Origin: Proteles cristata cristata
Taxonomy: Eukaryota; Chordata; Mammalia; Carnivora; Hyaenidae
NCBI GenBank assembly: GCA_017311185.1
Contig: JAESUZ010002395.1
Location: 1,054,001 to 1,118,000, forward strand
Length of the DNA stretch: 64,000 nt
Direction: 5' to 3'
Of this stretch, positions 11,341 to 22,903 are shown piece after piece. Each line of letters starts with the position of its first letter. Positions within the stretch are counted from its first letter, which is position 1. The notes below the pieces were generated by a model that did no database searches, was not told where the DNA came from, and saw only the letters and a list, made by a program, of their open reading frames with translations. A program made the position numbers and the translations under genes.

Positions 11341-11884
11341 GCAGCTCGGTGGGGACATGGGAGGGTCAGGCTAATCGTAAGCAGCCGGCCTTGCGTCTCT
11401 CTGCCTCTCGCTTTTGTCTTTGCCTTTATATATGCATCCTCAATCTAGAACTAGAGCTAAAGCCTTGACATAACCTTTCTTTCATGGAAGGGCTTATCGT
11501 GTGACCACAAACCTCCCAGCCAGAAAAGTAACTGATGGCCTCTGAAGTCTTCCTCCAGGAACAGATAGGCAGTCAGTCATTCGATCATCCATTCCTATAA
11601 TCCCTTAGAAACCAGGTGAGAGCCTACTGTGTAAGATGCACCAGGCATGGATGGGCAGGACCTACACCCTGTGACACAGGCTTGGGAAACTGCTTCTTAG
11701 TAGCCTAGAGACAAGGAACTGAATGCCTCCTCGTGAAGGATGCTCATTCTTCCTCTCTCAATAAATAAATAAGCTGAAAATAAATAAAGTATGTATGTCT
11801 GAAGCAAATTATTTGTTCAGTCTGATGAACAAAAACATTCTCAGAAAAGTCTCCCCAAGGACTCTTAGATAGAAAACCATTATG
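11341..11884. other. unique sequence
   Basis: About 11565-11660 (catccattcctataatccc, agagcctactgtg) may be an eroded ancient repeat of the tactgtgtgccaggc type. AT-rich aataaataaataa text lies at 11759-11789. No gene recognised. Confidence 0.45.
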
Positions 11885-11990
11885 TTACGAACTCCTTGAA
11901 GAAAAAATCTATGTTCTGTTCAGCTTTATAGAACCTGATGCCTAACCCAGTGCCTAGCCCACAGCAGGTGCTTTGGTAGGAAACAGGTGT
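11885..11990 (+). mobile_element. L2 LINE terminal fragment
   Basis: aactccttgaagaaaaaat, ttcagctttatagaacc and cccagtgcctagcccacagc are the last part of L2. Confidence 0.65.
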
Positions 11991-12009
11991 GCGGGAGGTG
12001 TCTTGTTTT

Positions 12010-12235
12010 AGCTGGCACTGGTGACATTCACTGAGCGCTTACCAGGTAGCAGGCAGTGTTCTAAGCGCCGTACACATATTAACTCATGTAACCATCAAAT
12101 ATCCCTGGGGGGTAGATGTTATTACCGTCCATATTTTACAGATGACAAAATGGAGGCTCAGAGATCTTCAGGAATTTATTCAAGGTCACACTGCAAAGTA
12201 TTTCTAAAACCAGGATACGAAGTAAGATTTTATTA
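12010..12235 (-). mobile_element. MIR SINE, antisense
   Basis: The plus strand reads cactgagcgcttaccaggta, gtgttctaagcgccgtacac, ttttacagatgacaaaatgg and caaggtcacactgcaaag, the reverse complement of MIR from its 3' end to near its tRNA-like head. Confidence 0.88.
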
Positions 12236-12349
12236 TTTTTCATGGCTTTAAATGTCACTTTATGGAGTTCACAGCTATGGGAAAGTCAATGGGGCCTTGG
12301 ATACTGCTGGACAACCATCTTAATAAAATGTTCTTTGTGGACACATCCA

Positions 12350-12761
12350 CCCCATAAGAGAGCATGAGCATGAGAAGGAAAGAGAGAGAGAGAGGGAGAG
12401 ATTGAATCCCAAACAGGCTCCATACTGTCAGCACAGAGCCCGATGTGGGGCTCAATCCCACAAACAGTGAGATTGTGACCTGAGCAAAATCAAGAGTCAG
12501 ATGCTTGGGGCGCCTGGGTGGTTCAGTTGGTTAAGCATCCAGCTTCAGCTCAGGTCATGATCTCATGGTTCATGGGTTTGAGCCCTGCATCAGGCTCTGT
12601 GCTGACAGCTAGCTCAGAGCCTAGAGCCAGTTTCAGATTCTGTGTCTCCCTCTCTCTCTGACTCTCCCCTGCTCATGCTGTGGGTCTCTCTCAGAAATTA
12701 AAAAAAAAAACATTTTAAAAAAAGAGTCAGATGCTTAACAAATAAGCCACCCAGGCGCCCC
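12350..12761 (-). mobile_element. CAN-SINE, antisense, opened by another SINE
   Basis: Body at 12350-12506 (tcccaaacaggctccatact, gtcagcacagagcccgatg) and head at 12722-12761 (aataagccacccaggcgccc). The gap between them is the plus-strand SINE at 12507. Confidence 0.92.
12507..12721 (+). mobile_element. CAN-SINE, class I, nested in an older SINE
   Basis: Head ggggcgcctgggtggttcag, gctagctcagagcctagagc, ctgactctcccctgctcatg and an A-rich tail. The 15-base duplication aagagtcagatgctt is exact at 12492-12506 and 12722-12736 and lies in the host SINE. Confidence 0.95.
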
Positions 12762-13145
12762 TATGCTTTATTCTTTTTTAATGTATGTAGTTACTTTGGT
12801 GTTAATACATGTCAAAATCATTTAGAAAGACTTCTTATTTCATATTTTTTGTCATTCCATATTATTGCAAAAAGTATTAACGGAACAAATGTGATCATAT
12901 GGCAGTTCCCAGCATTTTTTGGAAAGTATTAAAAATAGCTTCTTATGGTTAACTAGTCTACCATTTGAATGAACAGTATGGTGTGATAGAAACCCAAATA
13001 ATCATGTTTGTTTAGGCAGAGGAAATTCTACCCTAGAAGAGTGGCAGTCCGTACCAAGATACTGCAGGATAGAGACCGACTCTCAGGAGATGTTTAACCA
13101 GAAGATTTCAGGTGCACGCCAAAAAAACTGGGAACCCTTCACATA
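12762..13145. other. AT-rich unique sequence
   Basis: No repeat or gene recognised. Confidence 0.5.
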
Positions 13146-13158
13146 AAAGAAAGATGTA

Positions 13159-13397
13159 GGGGGCGCCTAGGTGGCTTAGTTGGTTATAAGTCCTACTCTT
13201 GATTTCTGCTCAGGCCATGACCTCACAGTTTATGGATTTAAGCCCAGAGTCGGGCTCTTCATGGATAGCCAGGAGCCTGCTTGGGATTCTCTCTCTCTCC
13301 CTCTCTCTCTCTGCCCCTCTTCTGCTCATGTGCATTCTCTCTCTCTCTCTCTCTCTCTCTCAAAAATAAATAAATAAATTTGTTTAAAGTTTAAAAA
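13159..13397 (+). mobile_element. CAN-SINE, class O
   Basis: Head gggcgcctaggtggcttag, ggagcctgcttgggattctc, a long pure CT run at 13336-13361 and tail caaaaataaataaataaat. Flanks aaagaaagatgta and aaaggaagatggt are an imperfect duplication (13146-13158 and 13398-13410). Confidence 0.93.
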
Positions 13398-13410
13398 AAA
13401 GGAAGATGGT

Positions 13411-14320
13411 AAAGGGAAACTCCCAAAATGATCACACACAGAGGGCTTCTGTTTGGGAGCAAACTCCACTGTTTCTTTGATCTGAGTGAGGAGGGAGAAG
13501 GTCTCCAAGATTCCCAAGATCAGAGGAGGTGACCAACCTGTAACTGCTAAATGTGGGGTTTGTGTGGACGCCTTGTGGGCGTGGCTACCAATGGAGGTTT
13601 CCCTCAAGAGATAGGGTTTGCAGAGAAGCATCTGATCCGTTTCTGCCTGCTGGTGATCCGGTGCTTTAGGGGATTAGGAATTGTTGATCCTCGTGTGTTC
13701 AGTTGCTAACCAGCAGGTTTAAGTTCTTAGATCACCTCTTTTTATAATAGATGACAGGATGTGGTGGTGTGGGGTGCAGGAAGCATGAGGGGGTTGGATT
13801 CTGGTCCCCGTCGCAAATTGAATTTTCTGTCTTGGCAGTCCTCCTAGGTAAAGTCTTTAAAAGACCGCAATGACTTCTCTGGCAAAATTACCAGGAAGCA
13901 TTGCCAATACTAAGAAACTCATATTCAGCAACTCAGAGATTGGATACAAGTGAACCTCCTACCTTTTTCTTTAAAATCCCATGCTTGAAAAATAGTTATG
14001 GTGCAATGTTCCTTTATAGAGAAGCTCATTAATATTTACATTATGATCCAGAGCAAAGGCCAGCACACTTTGTTGCAGACAGGGCTTGGTGTTCCCCTGA
14101 TATTTATTTCATTCTCGAGGCACTTGGTGATCTCCATGGAAGAAATCTCCCTGTTTCTGTGCTCTGCTTTGCTTTGTTTGATTTTTGTTTTTCTTGTCTG
14201 GGAACAAATGTCTTGGTTACTCCCAGAAAAATCACAATGTCAGAAGCCAGTACCAAGTTTATTGGGTGGCAGATAGCAGACCTTCACTGGGGTCATAAAT
14301 CATGAATTTATTGATTGACT
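13411..14320. other. unique sequence
   Basis: No repeat recognised. The 92-codon frame at 13998-14276 (+) includes a hydrophobic run (LCLIFVFLVW) but no start context, domain or conserved exon boundary that supports a gene. Confidence 0.5.
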
Positions 14321-14335
14321 AAAGAAATGATTTTT

Positions 14336-14550
14336 TGAGGCACCTGGGTGAGTCAGTTGGTTAAGCATCCGACTTCGGCTCAGGTCATGATCTCGTGGTT
14401 TGAGAGTTCAAGCCTGTATTGGGCTCTCTGCTGTCATCACAGAGCCTGCTTTGGATCCTCTCTCCCTCACTCTCTGCGCCCCCCACCCCCACCACTTGCC
14501 CTCTCTCCCTCTCTCTCTTTCTCTCAAAAATACATAAACATTAAAAAGGA
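14336..14550 (+). mobile_element. CAN-SINE, class S
   Basis: Head gaggcacctgggtgagtcag, B-box area shortened (gagttcaagcctgtat) and tail tctcaaaaatacataaac. Flanks aaagaaatgattttt (14321-14335) and aaagaaataattttt (14551-14565) match at 14 of 15. Confidence 0.94.
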
Positions 14551-14821
14551 AAAGAAATAATTTTTCACATACCAAATTGTGTTAGCCCTCCTTAGTCACA
14601 TTCTCATATCTGAAGTATTTTCCTTCAAGCACTTTCCTTCTTTTACTCAAAAAGCTGCTACGGGCCTGAAGAACAAGTGGTGTTGTTTTGCAATTATGAG
14701 CTTCAGGTTTACTAAGCATACCCACATGTCGATTCTGGTTCTGCAAATAACAAGATGGACGATCTTGAAGAAACAACTCTTAAGCCACTGTTTCTTCTTA
14801 ATACGTGTTCATCAACAACAC

Positions 14822-15788
14822 TAAAGGGCAACCAATGGAATGAGTGAAGATATTTGCAAATGACATGGTTGATAAGGGCTAGTATCCAAAATATATAAAG
14901 AACTTATTACAACTCAACACCCGAAAGACAAATAATCTAACTAAAAAATGGACAGAAGACATGCACCGACATTTCTCCAAAGAAGACATACAGATGGCCA
15001 ACAGACACATGAAAAGGTGATCATCATGTTATCATCAGGGAAATGCAAATCAAAACCACAATGAGATATCACCTCACACCTGTCAGAATATCTAAAATCA
15101 ACAGCACAAGAAACAACAGGTGTTGGCGAGGATGTGGAGAAAAAGGAATCTCTTGCACTGTTGGTGGGAATGCACACTGGTGCAGCCTCTCTGGAAGACA
15201 TGTTGGAGGTTCCTCAAAAAGTTACAAATAGAACCACTTTATGATCCAGCAATCACACTGCTAGGTATTTACCCAAAGAATACAAAAACACTAATTCAAA
15301 GGGATACATGCACCTCGATGTTTATGGCAACATTATTTATAATAGCCAAGATATGGAAGCAACCCAAGTGTCCATTGATTGATGAACATAAAAAATTCAC
15401 CCATAAAAAAGAATGAAATCTTGCCCTTTGCAATGACATGGATGGAACTAGAGGGTATTATATTATGCGAAATAAGTCAGAGAAAGGCAAATATCATGAT
15501 TTCACTCATATGTGGAATTTAGGAAACAAAACAAATGAGCAGAGACGGAGGGGTGAAGAGAGAGAGACAGAGGGAGAGAAACCAAGAAACAGACTCCTAA
15601 AGCTAGAGTACAAACTGATGGTTACCGGAAGGAAGGTGGGGTGGGTGATGGGTGAAATAGGTGATAGGGATTAAGGAGGGCCCTTGGCATGATAAGCACT
15701 GGGTGATGCATGGCAGTATGGAATCACCATATCATATACCTGAAACTAATATACCACTGTGTCAACTAGCTGGAATTAAAAACTTTTA
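14822..15788 (+). mobile_element. 5'-truncated L1
   Basis: Starts in ORF2 at ggcaaccaatggaatgag, passes the ccaaagaagacatacagatg and gttggcgaggatgtggag landmarks and ends with a 3' UTR (gatgggtgaaataggtgat, cctgaaactaatataccact). ORF2 has several frameshifts, so the surviving frames at 15043-15231 and 15120-15416 are fragments of the same former protein in different phases. A plus-strand SINE follows its tail. Confidence 0.9.
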
Positions 15789-15803
15789 AGAAAGCACATG
15801 GAG

Positions 15804-16018
15804 GAGCGCCTGGGTGGCTCAGTCGGTTAAGTGTCCAACTTCAGCTCAGGTTATGATCTCACGGTTCGGGGGTTCAAGCCCCATGTCAGGCTCTGTGCTG
15901 ACAGCCAGCTCAGAGCCTGGAGGCTGTTTCAGATTCTGTGTCTCCCTCTCTCTCTGACCCTCACCTGTCATGCTGTCTCTCTCAGAAATAAATAAAACAT
16001 TAAAAAAAAAAAAAAAAA
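15804..16018 (+). mobile_element. CAN-SINE, class I
   Basis: Head gagcgcctgggtggctcagt, ctgacagccagctcagagcc and tail cagaaataaataaaac with a pure A run. The flank agaaagcacatgga recurs as agaagcacatgga after the tail. Confidence 0.95.
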
Positions 16019-16190
16019 GAAGCACATGGAAAAAGAAAATGTGTGTTTAATAAAACCTACCTTACAGAGTTGTTGGAAGAATTAAACGAAATAAAGCAGG
16101 TTTCCCCAAATCTCAGTCATTTGCAACTTGTTTGCACATTTTTTGCCTAGGCCATTATTCCCTTAATGTTTTCTTTAACTCAATTTTTTA

Positions 16191-16407
16191 AATGTTTTTT
16201 TAAATTTATTTCTGAGAGAGAGAGAGAGGCAGCATGAGCAGAGGAGGGTCAGAGAGAGAGGGAGACACAGAATCTGAAGCAGGCTCCAGGCTACAAGCTA
16301 GCTGTCAGCACAGAGCCCAACGAGGGGCTTGAACCCATGAACTGTGCAATCATAACCTGAACCAAAGTCAGACGCTCAACAGACTGAGCCACCCAGACGC
16401 CTCAAAT
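16191..16407 (-). mobile_element. CAN-SINE, class I, antisense
   Basis: Plus strand shows tttatttctgagagagagag, gaggagggtcagagagagag, ctagctgtcagcacagagcc and tgagccacccagacgcctc. Flanks ttaactcaatttttta and ttagctcaatttttaa are an imperfect duplication. Confidence 0.95.
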
Positions 16408-16421
16408 TAGCTCAATTTTTA

Positions 16422-17149
16422 AGACAGATCAATTTCAAAAGATAAATGGACACTTCTCGCCTCTCTGGTGATAGAAGTGATAGAATTTAAATGTAACAAT
16501 AAACGTAATGAAGAGGAACCAATACTATTAATTCCTCCTGGATAGTTTTTCACCCGCAAAGGTCTCTCTCTTGCGGTCTGTTCCGTTCATTTGAAAGAAA
16601 GATTTCTGTCAGGTGTTAAAGATATATCAGCCCTGACCTGACTCTTTCTTTTTTATTTAACCCAAAGAACTGAAAAAAGCTATCAAAAGGAACTTTTTCA
16701 CTCTTGGATTCGATGTAACTTAATACTCTGCTTTTGTGCCTCGTAATATCATCTCAGATATCACCAGTGGCCGGTGCATCACCTTTTAGGAAGCCAAGAT
16801 CAAATTTATGAAGAGTTTGTGTTTCTCCATGAAAGGACAGATGCACCCCAAAGATACAGCTGTACAAGGTCCTGTGTAGGAAGAGCATCTGCTTAGAAAG
16901 TATGGTTTAACATAGAAGGGAAGGAGGGGAACACTTCTCTGGAACCCTCTGGCCATTTCTGACTTCCACACAGGACCAGAGATCAATTCCTAATTTAACA
17001 GTGGGTTCTCTGACTCGGAAACCACTCCCGGCCTCCAGGAAGACTGGGAACCCTCACGCATCCGCAGAGCCTTCAGCTGCCAGCTGTGTTCTGAAGACAA
17101 GGGAAGGAAACCGAGAGGGAGAAGGCACTTTTCAAAACTCAAAGCCCGT
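16422..17149. other. unique sequence
   Basis: No repeat recognised until the LTR-like text near 17150. Frames of 66 to 78 codons on both strands have no known domain. Confidence 0.5.
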
Positions 17150-17480
17150 CCTCGTCTCCACCTCCTTAGAGTCTGGATTGGGCCGAATGACCCCCCATAT
17201 CTCAGATTGTGACTGTACATGGAGACAGGGTCCTTAGTGAGGTAATTAAGGTAAAATGAGGTCTCATCTGAGTTGTGTGTTAGAAGCGATTAGGACACAG
17301 ACACACACGGGCAGAAGAGGGTCACAACACACCCAAAAGGGGCCTCAGAAGAAACCCACCTTGCTCACACTGATCTTGGACTTCGAGCGTCCAGAACTTA
17401 GGAGACCATGAATTTATGTTTTGTAAGCTCCCCCTGATCCCGCGCCCCAGTCCAGGGCAATTTGTTACATCCAAAGATAC
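17150..17480 (+). mobile_element. MaLR-type LTR (MLT1/MST group)
   Basis: gattgtgactgtacatggag, agtgaggtaattaaggtaaa, gattaggacacagacacac and ggcctcagaagaaacccacc are in MaLR LTR order, ending in a section like gatcttggacttc. It is a solo remnant with no coding part. Confidence 0.75.
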
Positions 17481-18085
17481 AACAAAATGAGCACAGTCAC
17501 ATGAAACTGTTACAGAGTGCATGCCTCCCATCTGAATAAAGGGCCAGGGGCTGAATAGCTCATGGTCCATGGACAGTGGCACCCAATGCCGTGAACAGGC
17601 TGGTTGTGTCGGAAACAGCCAGGATTGCCTGACTTTGGTCACCTGTCTTCTCATTTACCATCCACTCAGTCTGGCCATCTAAATTCTTTCCATGACAGAT
17701 GAAAACACACGCACACACACACACACACACATAACAAAACAGAAAACGGTTCCGGAAGGAGAGTCCAGAAAAGACTTGGTTATTTTGTCAGCTTAGAGGA
17801 CCGATTTTAGTGAAGTTTTATATAATCTTGGTAAGAGATCGAGACATTGGATTATCTTAAATGCCAAAATAGAAATCTTGTTTGTTAGCCTGCTCAGGTC
17901 CCAGATAAGCTTATTTTTTCCCTCCTTTGACCTTTTCCTCACTTTTATTTCTTTAGCACAAAAATAGCATTTCCACTGTGTGGTAGCTCTGTCTCGTGCA
18001 TAAGTTCTCAGGCGATGTCCACTTACATTCTTTCCTCTTTCCCACTTTTTCCTCCACCTCCTTCCTGTTATCATTGTGTCGACTA
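17481..18085. other. unique sequence with a CA microsatellite
   Basis: A CA tract lies at 17706-17730. The rest, including T-rich 17870-17960, shows no repeat family or gene. Confidence 0.5.
17706..17730. repeat. (CA)n microsatellite
   Basis: Eleven to twelve CA units with one G interruption near the 5' end. Likely length-variable. Confidence 0.9.
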
Positions 18086-18099
18086 AAGGCTCTAACTTC

Positions 18100-18295
18100 G
18101 GGGAGCCTGGGTGGCTCAGCCGGTCAAGTATCTGACTCTAGTTTAGGTCATGATCTCACTGTTTGTAAGTTTGAGCCCCGAGTCGGGATTCTCTGTTCCC
18201 TCTCTCTCTGCCCCTCCTCCCCTCTCCTCTCTCTCTCTCTCTCTCTCTCTCAAAAATAAACAGTAAAAAAAAAAAAAGAAAAAGAAAAAAAAAAG
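18100..18295 (+). mobile_element. CAN-SINE, class S, exact TSD
   Basis: Head ggggagcctgggtggctcag, B box shortened (gagccccgagtcggg) and a pure CT run then caaaaataaac and A-rich tail. The 14-base duplication aaggctctaacttc is exact at 18086-18099 and 18296-18309. Confidence 0.95.
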
Positions 18296-18309
18296 AAGGC
18301 TCTAACTTC

Positions 18310-19283
18310 AAGCTTTGACCACCATCTTCCCCCTCACTTCTGTGTCTTTCTGAGCCATCTCTGGCATGTATGACACTCTGTTAAAGTGCCAGCTAATATG
18401 TAGGTCCATTAAGCTCATTATGTATTCTCTCTGTTCATGGTTCCCCCAGAGAATTCAGCACAGCCAGCATCTCAAAGGCTTCCCCTCCTAGAGCTCCGGG
18501 TAAATTCTCCTGGTGACTGTGTACCTTTGCGGCCAGCTCCCGGAATTCAGACTGTCCCCAATTAGTTTGTACAGTGTTGGCTATCGTACATTCTGTTTCT
18601 TGAGAAAAGTTCTCCTAGCCCCGTGCATCCAAAGTTCAAATAGAACTTCTTTGGGTATCATCTATAATCACAAACCTTGACCAGACAGGCCAGCCTTTGA
18701 GGAGCGGCAGCATGCTAGAAATGAGTAACATTATCTCCCCATCGGCCATGAGGCAGGGGGCAGGAGGAAAAAGAACAAAGTAAAAAAGATGCCCTCAGAC
18801 CTCCAGATAAATGGTGGGTCACTCAAGTTCCAGGAACCTCTAGGAATTTAGTGGGACCTTCCAGTGACACAGAGGACAAGGACTGAATATTAGAAGCCCC
18901 GGGTATGAATAGCGGCTCCCCATCCCAGGTGGAAAGGCAACAGTGGCTACTCCCTGCTTTTCTGGGGTTTTTTGTTTTTGTTTGTTTGTTTCTTTATGTT
19001 TTATGTGAGCACCCTTTTTCTTCTTGGGAAATAAATCCCTCCCTCTGAGAGATTTCCCCGGCCTGATTCCCAGCCTGATCTCTTATACAGTGTGTTCCGA
19101 TTCATAAATTTTTGTGAAGTCTCAGCCTGTGAGTAGATCCTTTATCCTGACTGAAAGCTTCTGTGCAGCTGGGGTTTAGGAAGTCTGCTGAGCTCTGAAC
19201 CCTGTATTTCTCCTCACACACCGTGGGTGGCCCTGTGGGAAAAGTCCCTTGTTCTCTTTCCCTTCTTAGAGAGCTCCCCATTC
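18310..19283. other. unique sequence with a TTTG-rich tract
   Basis: A TTTG/TTTTTG tract lies at about 18964-18992. No gene or repeat family recognised elsewhere. Confidence 0.5.
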
Positions 19284-19484
19284 CGGGGCGCCTGGGTGGC
19301 TCAGTCAGTTGAGTGTCCGACTTCAGCTCGGGTCACTATCTGGAGGTTCGTGAGTTTGAGCCACACATCGGGCTCTGTGCTGACAGCATGGAGCCTTCTT
19401 GGCATTCTCTGTCTCCCCCTTCTCCACTTGAACTCTCTCTCTCTCTCTCAACATGAATAAATAAGCTTTTAGAAAAAGTACTTT
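19284..19484 (+). mobile_element. CAN-SINE, class S/O
   Basis: Head ggggcgcctgggtggctcag, tcgggctctgtgctgacagc, then catggagccttcttggcat and tail tcaacatgaataaataagc. No duplication could be read. Confidence 0.93.
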
Positions 19485-19959
19485 AAAAAGAAAAGCATAG
19501 TACCCTTGTTAATGTTTTTGGCAGCACCTCCAAAATTCATGAAGAGTAGAGAGGACTAACAACCCCCCCAGGCACCTGGACACCAGCCGCCTCTGAGAGC
19601 AGACTGGGGTTCTGCACGCCACAAAGCGCGTCCTCACATCACATCTTTTTCCTCCCCTCTTGTCTCCTGGCTCATTTTTCTAAGCAATGCTTTTGCCATG
19701 ACCTTCTGTCGCAGGAAACAGAAAAGTTTGTGCGAACAGTGGTAAGGGGCCATCCTTTGCTCATCACATTAAAGACAAGCATGTTTTCCAGCTTCACACC
19801 TGCCCATCAAGTTTATTCCCTTTACAACAGGCGTGATAAAAGAAGTCATTCACGGACAGACATGGATCAAGGAGGGAGCACTGTTTTAGACTCAAAAGGC
19901 TTGTATGAGCAAGTCAGACAGGGTCCCTGGTCTCACCCACTCACCTGCTGGTGACAGCT
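19485..19959. other. unique sequence
   Basis: No repeat recognised; the 74-codon frame at 19730-19954 (+) has no family resemblance. Confidence 0.5.
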
Positions 19960-20475
19960 CTGCCCAACCTCATGGAGCTTCCTTGCAGAGGGTCCCCAAC
20001 AACCCAGTCTTCCTTTACTCATGTCCTCGGCTTGAGTGTGGGTCGGACCTGTGACCTGCGATAGAATGTGACAAAGGTCATGGGATGTCCCTTCAGGGGT
20101 TACAAGATTTCATCTTGCTTGCATATTGGCTCTAGGAACTCCCAGACTGACTTGGAAGAGGTATGGGACTTTAGCAGGAGGCCCACGTGGCAAGAGCCTG
20201 CCAACAACCAGCAAGCAGCCAGGGCCCTCGGGCCTACAGCTGCAAGGAACTGAACCCTGCGCCCACCTGAGTGAGCAGGGAAACGGAGTCTTCCCTTGTC
20301 GGGCCTCCAGATGAGAATGCAGGCTGCCGGCTGCTCTGACTCTAGCCTTGTGAGATCCAGATAAGCCACTTCTAGGCTCCTGACGCCCAGAAGCTGTGAG
20401 GTAACACATGGATGTGTTTTAAGCTGCTAATATGCAGTAATTTGTTAAGTAGCATAGCAGACTAATACAGAAGCC
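19960..20475 (+). mobile_element. MaLR-type LTR
   Basis: gtgacctgcgatagaatgtg, aggcccacgtggcaagagcc, ctgccaacaaccagcaagc, tccagatgagaatgcaggct and the end taagtagcatagcagactaa are in order for an MLT1-group LTR. The open frames of 60 to 99 codons on both strands between 20068 and 20409 are non-coding shadows of it. Confidence 0.75.
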
Positions 20476-20852
20476 CTGTGGACATGGGGAGTAAATTGGC
20501 CCACCACCATCCCATTGACCCAGAGAGCCAACTAGTCTGGCTTTCCCTTGGGTCCTTGGATTGCTGGTTGTGAGCTCTCCACAGAACTTCCCTGTGCTGG
20601 ACAAATGGGTTTGCAACCACCTTGGCTCTTGGAGCTCCTTAAAATCAGAACAATGATGGACCAGAGCTGTCTGCAGCAAGACTGTAGATAAAGAGGAATC
20701 CCTGAAAAACTGTTAAGTTGAGCACTATGTCACTGAAGGTATTGAAGACATGTCCTCTCCCATCCCCTCATGCTCAAGTACTTTCCAGACTCCAGATTCC
20801 CACTGTTGGAGGGCTTGTCTCAAAGGATGTGGTAACTTTCCCTTCTTTTGTT
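20476..20852. other. unique sequence
   Basis: No repeat or gene recognised; an 86-codon minus frame at 20419-20679 has no known domain. Confidence 0.45.
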
Positions 20853-20873
20853 CATGAGTTCAACACACAGATT

Positions 20874-21106
20874 TTTAAAAAATATTTTTAACTCTTTAAA
20901 TATTTTTTTGAGAGAAAGAGAGAGAGAGAGTGACAGAGTGCAGGTGGGGGAGGGGCAGAGAGAGAGAGGGAGACACAGAATCCCAAGTAGGCTCCAGACT
21001 CTGAGCTGTCAGCATAGAGCCCAACACGGGGCTTGAACCCACAAACCGCGAGATCATGACCTGAGCCGAAGTCCCACGCTTAGCCAACTGAGCCACCTAG
21101 GTGCCC
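20874..21106 (-). mobile_element. CAN-SINE, class S, antisense, long TSD
   Basis: Plus strand ends tgagccacctaggtgcccc. Flanks of 21 bases at 20853-20873 and 21107-21127 (catgagttc, a/g change, then acaca or acata, gatt) differ at two positions. Confidence 0.95.
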
Positions 21107-21121
21107 CATGAGTTCGACACA

Positions 21122-21245
21122 TAGATTCAATTTCCTCATCTGTAAAATGAGTGTAATAATAGTCTCATATAGTTGTCATCAGAGGAAATGAATTAATTTC
21201 TATAAATTGCATAAATAATTGTTTGCATCCCTGTAAACACTATAT
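21122..21245 (+). mobile_element. MIR SINE fragment
   Basis: caatttcctcatctgtaaaa, tgagtgtaataatagtctc and agaggaaatgaattaatttc follow the MIR core and 3' part. Confidence 0.75.
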
Positions 21246-21934
21246 AATTGTATGTTATTATAATGATGCTATTATCACTGATGTAGTTTGTTGTGTTGGT
21301 TATTAGTATAGCCAGACAGTAACCTAGACACAAGGAATAGAGGTATAAATAAGACATGACCTTGCCCTTTAGCTGGCTCCTTATCTATCAAGTTAGTGAG
21401 CTCAGTTCTGAACAGAGAGGCAAACAGGACAGGAAGTTTTATGAAGCAGGGGCTTGAAACAGCAAAATAGTCTATGTTTACGAATAAGGAGTCACTGAAT
21501 TAATAGAGCTAGACGAGAATGGTTAAATATTCAAAAGAGGGGCATCACAGCTCAGTAGCCAATAGGTTCTCAATCCCATTTGAGGGCTCCCACAGTGAGG
21601 GAACGTTTGGACAAATTTGGATACAATTCTGGTAAGGATAGAACTTCAGTCTCAAAGTGAGGGACTTTATTCCAGTGTCGGGTCTATAGCAATAATCAAT
21701 TTTGTGACCTTTCCTGGACCTTTCTCTATCTACGCCGTACAACTAGCGCTTTGTTTTTCTGGCATAGAAAGGGTGGAGAAGAACTCTTCAGTGCTTTTCT
21801 CCTAAACCCTGACTCTGCCAGGTGTTATAAATGTTTGCATACCAAGCGAAACTAGGTGTTTTGATGTCCTCTCCTGGTCTATCACAAGATGCCTGCATTT
21901 TCACCCCTGGGTTTCTTCACAGCTTGAGGTCATG
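21246..21934. other. mostly unique sequence
   Basis: About 21315-21375 (acacaaggaatagaggtata, gacatgaccttgccc) resembles an unassigned ancient repeat also hinted near 24630 and 41140. The remainder has no recognised feature. Confidence 0.45.
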
Positions 21935-22475
21935 TTATGAAAGTCCCTGTCACTACAGCTTTCTGTACCAGCTTGACTGGGCTAAGGCATGTCCAGGGAG
22001 TGAAGAATTATATGTGCGTATGTCTGTGAGGATGTTTCTGGAGTTTCTGTGAGGATGTTTCTGTTAAAGAGAGCCTTTAACAATGCGGGCGGGCCTCATC
22101 TGATCCATTGAGGGGCCGAATAGAACAAAATGGTAGCCGAAGGGCAAACTTGCTCATTTGGCTTGAGCTGAGACATTCATTCATCTTCTTCTGCCCTCAG
22201 ATGTTGGTGCTCCTGGTCCTCCCAGAGCGCAGGCCTTCAGACTCTGTGTGGGATTTATGTCATCAGCCCCCCTGAATCTCAGGCCTTTGGATTTAGACTG
22301 AATGACACCACCGGTATTCCTGATTCTCCAATTTGCAGATTGCATAACATGCATCTTTTACACCATAATTGCACAAGCTCATTCCTATAAAGAATTCTCT
22401 TTTTTCTATCTATCTCCTTTAGGTTCTGTTTCTCTGGAGAACCCTGACTAATACACACTTCTTCATATATCAGCT
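21935..22475 (-). mobile_element. interspersed LTR-like repeat, family not named
   Basis: On the minus strand it starts tattagtcagggttctccag and contains tgaggcccgcccgcattg. The same family appears at 34035-34447 and, split by SINEs, around 40360-40930. I recognise the family by recurrence but cannot name it with certainty. A small tandem duplication of tctgtgaggatgtttctg-type text lies at 22022-22062. Confidence 0.65.
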
Positions 22476-22599
22476 AATGAACATATAACTTTGCTTAATG
22501 GATATTTGAATTTGAATTAGCTTTGCTGTTTATTTCTTAGAGTGGGGGATGTGTGAAAATGGGGTGTCACAAGGACATAGGGTCTGTAATGATTAAAAA

Positions 22600-22790
22600 G
22601 AAGGGCTTGTGATAGCATCTAAGCTCTACTGCTATCTTGAATAAGGTAAACTTTCTAAGCTTCCTCTTCCTACAAAATGAGACTACAATTACTTGAGATT
22701 GTATAATTCAATGAGATGGTTTGTGTGAAAATACTCAGTATAGAAGTAAAGCAGTCAGTAATCATTAACTATTCCTGTTGTGTTTTGATT
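22600..22790 (+). mobile_element. MIR SINE
   Basis: ttctaagcttcctcttcct, acaaaatgagactacaatta and caatgagatggtttgtgtg fit the MIR core in plus orientation, heavily diverged. Confidence 0.7.
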
Positions 22791-22888
22791 GGGACTCAGG
22801 AAAAGGAGAGAGGAGAAGGGATTAAGAACTCAGACACTGTCTGACACTGTATGGAAGAGAGATGGAGAGGATGCAGGAGGGAGAGTTT

Positions 22889-22903
22889 AAAAATGGTGTT
22901 GGG
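22889..22903. repeat. target-site duplication, left copy (L1 at 22904)
   Basis: aaaaatggtgttggg here is identical to 23654-23668, at the two ends of the L1. Confidence 0.93.

Noticed and set aside
15043..15416. two overlapping frames of 62 and 98 codons
   Set aside because: Two phases of one frameshifted L1 ORF2, not separate genes.
20068..20409. overlapping frames of 60 to 99 codons
   Set aside because: They lie within a MaLR-type LTR, which codes for no protein.
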